Shown here: positions 61,508-64,000 of the stretch, in pieces
How positions within the stretch are numbered: position 1 is the first letter of the stretch
Layout: each line of letters begins with the position of its first letter
Source of the DNA: Ianthella basta
Lineage: Eukaryota; Porifera; Demospongiae; Verongiida; Ianthellidae
Reading direction: 5' to 3'
DNA: 64,000 nucleotides
NCBI GenBank assembly: GCA_964019415.1
Contig: OZ025888.1
Coordinates: 1,203,383-1,267,382 of the forward strand
Program-made: the position numbers and the translations under genes
The notes under the pieces: generated by a model
The model's database searches: none
Seen by the model: the letters and a program-made list of their open reading frames with translations, nothing else
Told to the model about the DNA's origin: nothing

Positions 61508-61624
61508 CTGTTTTTTGTACTCTTGTGCAACTGAAGAAGGCCCTTTTGGGGCCGAAACGTTTTGCCTTTTGGTAAAAAAAAAGTGTACCACGTGTTTAAC
61601 GCTCAAGTAATCCCCCCTTTATCA
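61508..61624 (+). mobile_element. 117-bp insertion with 11-bp TSD and hammerhead-like core
   Basis: ATGTATGTATT flanks the insert on both sides (61497-61507 and 61625-61635); the paralogous site near 38170 has a single copy and no insert. Inside are CTGAAGA, a GGCCC-TTTTG-GGGCC stem and GAAACG, that is the CUGANGA-stem II-GAAA layout of hammerhead ribozymes, followed by an A9 run. Cleavage-site and stem I/III pairing could not be established. A short retroposed element such as a retrozyme or Penelope-related fragment is possible. Confidence 0.65.
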
Positions 61625-61789
61625 ATGTATGTATTATGTCAAACCATCATCGATTATCAATTGTGTGCACAGATTCATCAATGAAGTCCCAAGGTTCTTA
61701 CTATGTATATACCCATTTCATGTGTATGTGTTGTTTGTATCAGAGTATATAGGTGTGTACGTGTTTGTGTTTGTATGTGCATTTATGTA

Positions 61790-61851
61790 TATGTGTGTGT
61801 GTACATGTGAGTGTGCATGTGCGTGTACGTGTGTGTTTGTGCATGAATGTG

Positions 61852-61922
<71 letters not shown>

Positions 61923-61989
61923 GTGTGTGAGCGTGTGTGTGTGTGTGTGTGTGTATGCATGTGTGTGCATGCATGTGTGTGTGTGTGTG
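61790..61989. repeat. TG-rich microsatellite
   Basis: Paralogue of 38321-38520 with different interruptions (GTGCGTGCGTGC). Confidence 0.9.
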
Positions 61990-62320
61990 CTATTTTTTGT
62001 GCTTAGGCATGTTAAGTGCTATAATTCCCTTCCGTGTTGTTGTCTATTGCTTTGCTTTCATTCTGATAGTGTTAGAACACTCACATGTGTTATTTTGATA
62101 ATACCAGTTCGTCTATTGCAAGGAATGGCAAACTGCCATGCTAGAAGTGACAAATATTCACCACCACTTCTGTAGGAAAACAAAGACCTCTGTCATGTGC
62201 ACGTGCACAGTTGCATTGCACAAGCTACTATAATGATCTTTGCTTGTGCACATGTGCATGCATGTGCATGCGTGTATGTATGTAAATGTAGCCTTAATTC
62301 TATCTGCCTGTGTGTTTGTG

Positions 62321-62472
<152 letters not shown>

Positions 62473-63100
62473 GCACTGTGTGAACGTGTGTTTGTTATCA
62501 GTCAAGAAAAACACTTAAGTGCATAGCCATTCTGCCCATCAGCATATAAATAATTATGAGACATACACTATACCTGCAAAGAATCGAGCTTCATCAACAT
62601 ATGTACAACGTTTAGAGGATTCATAATTATTTCTGCTGGTCAAACTAGTTCATGCACAAGCAGACAGCACAATCCATCACAAGTGAATTGATTGCCAGCC
62701 ATTTCATCTTTGTCAGCCTTCAGTCAGTGAATGTAGAATTATTTGCAGCTGACAAAGGCCTAGGAGGTCAAAATCCTACAACAGATCAGACAAACGACAC
62801 TGCTGCACATTGCTCAAGATGAAACATGAAACATAGCATGGAAACATCTCCGGTGAGTAATGAGTTCACAGTTGTATTATATTGGCGTACACAAACAGGA
62901 AGTTGTTATTTGACGTTATGCACAAAGGAGTGAATGTGGTAATCTCTATACTGTACTGTTTGAAAGTGAAACATGTCTGCAATACTCATGAAGTTATTTC
63001 CTGTTTTTGACAGTGTAAGAAAGTCTTTATGGCAACTGCTAATTGCTATAATTTGCCCTATTCAGACCCATTCAGCACCCTGACTGTGTAGGCGGATACT

Positions 63101-64000
63101 ATGAAGAGGCTGTTTTCAACTTTGTGCTGGATAGATTCTCTTCTCCTAACTGGACTAGTGCTCCATGCTGAAGCTAAGTGTAAGCAACTAATATATTTTC
63201 ATGTGAAATAGAGTTATATGACAGGCCAACTCCTGATTTTCTACTGTAGAGTGGTTAAATTGTGGAACACAAAATAACTCTCTCAATGTGCACATTGAGC
63301 AATGAAAAATAGAATCATAAAAATGATGTGGCATCTTATTGCATGTTCAGCTACGGCAAAACCTTCGATAAAGGACACCCTGAAAGTAGACAAACCTCCA
63401 AACAATGGATAAGCTGATATACTTGTATACACACTTGATGTAAAGTACCTTTCGAAAGAGGACAACCTCCCTATGAAGGACAGAATGCTGGGTCCCAAAT
63501 GTGTCCTTTATTAAGAGGTTCTACTGTAATAAATGCTGTACAATGCTTTCAAATCATTTACACTTTCATCTCCTGACTGGGGCTATTCCATTGTGTAATA
63601 TTGTGAATAATGATGGAGCTGGAATCATTCATGCAGTGTTTCTGCTGACAATTTACTGTGAGGCTGCAGTCACTTCGAGCAAAATCCTAAGGTGGTATAA
63701 ATTGATAATATGTGATTATCCCTTCTTGCAGATCCACCAACTAATATTACACTACAGCCATCTTACACTTCAGTCAACAATGGCTCTTCCACTACCTTCA
63801 CCTGCACTGGCGAAGGCCGACCAGCCCCTGAGTTCAACATCACCAGGACTCTTCCCAATGGGACAAACATTACCACATCTGGGGCCACTTTTGTGCTACA
63901 GCCGTCCTCCAGGGAGGAGTTGGGGAGGAATTTGTTGACCTGCTCTGCTACCAACTCACAATACACTACACCTGTACATTCAGCAACCCTCAATATCACA
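63101..64000 (+). CDS. Gene E: copy of gene D, cut by the window end
   Basis: Exon 1 at 63101-63179 encodes the same signal peptide as gene D (MKRLFSTLCWIDSLLLTGL) with a GTAAGC donor. The Ig exon starts at 63732 after TTGCAG and is open to base 64000 (FTCTGEGRPAPEFNITRTL, NLLTCSATNSQY). The same relic of an Ig5 exon lies between them. That both copies keep exon 1, Ig6-type exon and splice phases intact suggests the short form was already established before the duplication. FN3, TM and tail lie beyond the window. Confidence 0.6.

Overview
The window is metazoan nuclear DNA. Genes are split by GT-AG introns, encode multi-domain animal proteins (SH3 adaptor, Ig/FN3 receptors) and are surrounded by LINEs, DNA transposons and very long (TG)n arrays. 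A demosponge is the most likely source: the SHFRG-type ectodomain, tandem Ig/FN3 receptor genes and abundant AGCTAGCT/GTACGTAC-type sequence fit, but this is inference and a cnidarian or other early-branching animal is not excluded.

Layout. 1-2772 (minus): the middle of a CIN85/CD2AP-like SH3 adaptor gene, with two SH3 exons and proline-rich exons; both of its ends lie outside what can be seen. 2773-7905: microsatellites, minisatellites, one CpG-rich stretch, no convincing gene. 7906-27510 (plus): receptor gene A, 21 exons, 2004 codons plus stop by my splice model (signal peptide, SHFRG module, ten Ig-like exons, two FN3-like exons, one TM, a long tyrosine/proline-rich tail). Its introns hold a LINE with an uninterrupted 667-codon RT frame and an old, broken RT element. 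30376-36405 (plus): receptor gene B, 11 exons, 1171 aa, like gene A without the SHFRG module and without four of the Ig exons. 39415-42384 (plus): gene D, a short paralogue (signal peptide, one Ig, one FN3, TM) whose only visible tail exon runs into a MULE transposon. 45139-49765: a 4.6-kb Ginger-like DNA transposon with CCGG duplications, containing a LINE fragment and two inverted SINE-like copies. 49984-52200: tandem repeats and TG arrays. 53228-60315 (plus): receptor gene C, 11 exons, 1164 aa, a close copy of B. 63101-64000: gene E, the copy of D, cut by the window end.

The main result is a receptor cluster made by segmental duplication: 30368-40321 (B plus D) recurs as 53220-64000 (C plus E). 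The copies are close in introns as well as exons, yet protein changes are concentrated in one Ig exon and one FN3 exon, with C matching other paralogues there, as expected from gene conversion or selection for diversity. The B and C tails carry ITIM-like and ITSM-like tyrosine motifs and the A tail carries YxxP motifs. All ectodomain exons are phase 1-1. Together this looks like a cell-surface recognition (possibly allorecognition or immune-type) locus. That function is inferred from architecture only.

The duplication also supplies empty sites that date insertions: a 567-bp Helitron beside B, a 117-bp element with an 11-bp target duplication and a hammerhead-like core downstream of C, and a roughly 1-kb insert in the last intron of C.
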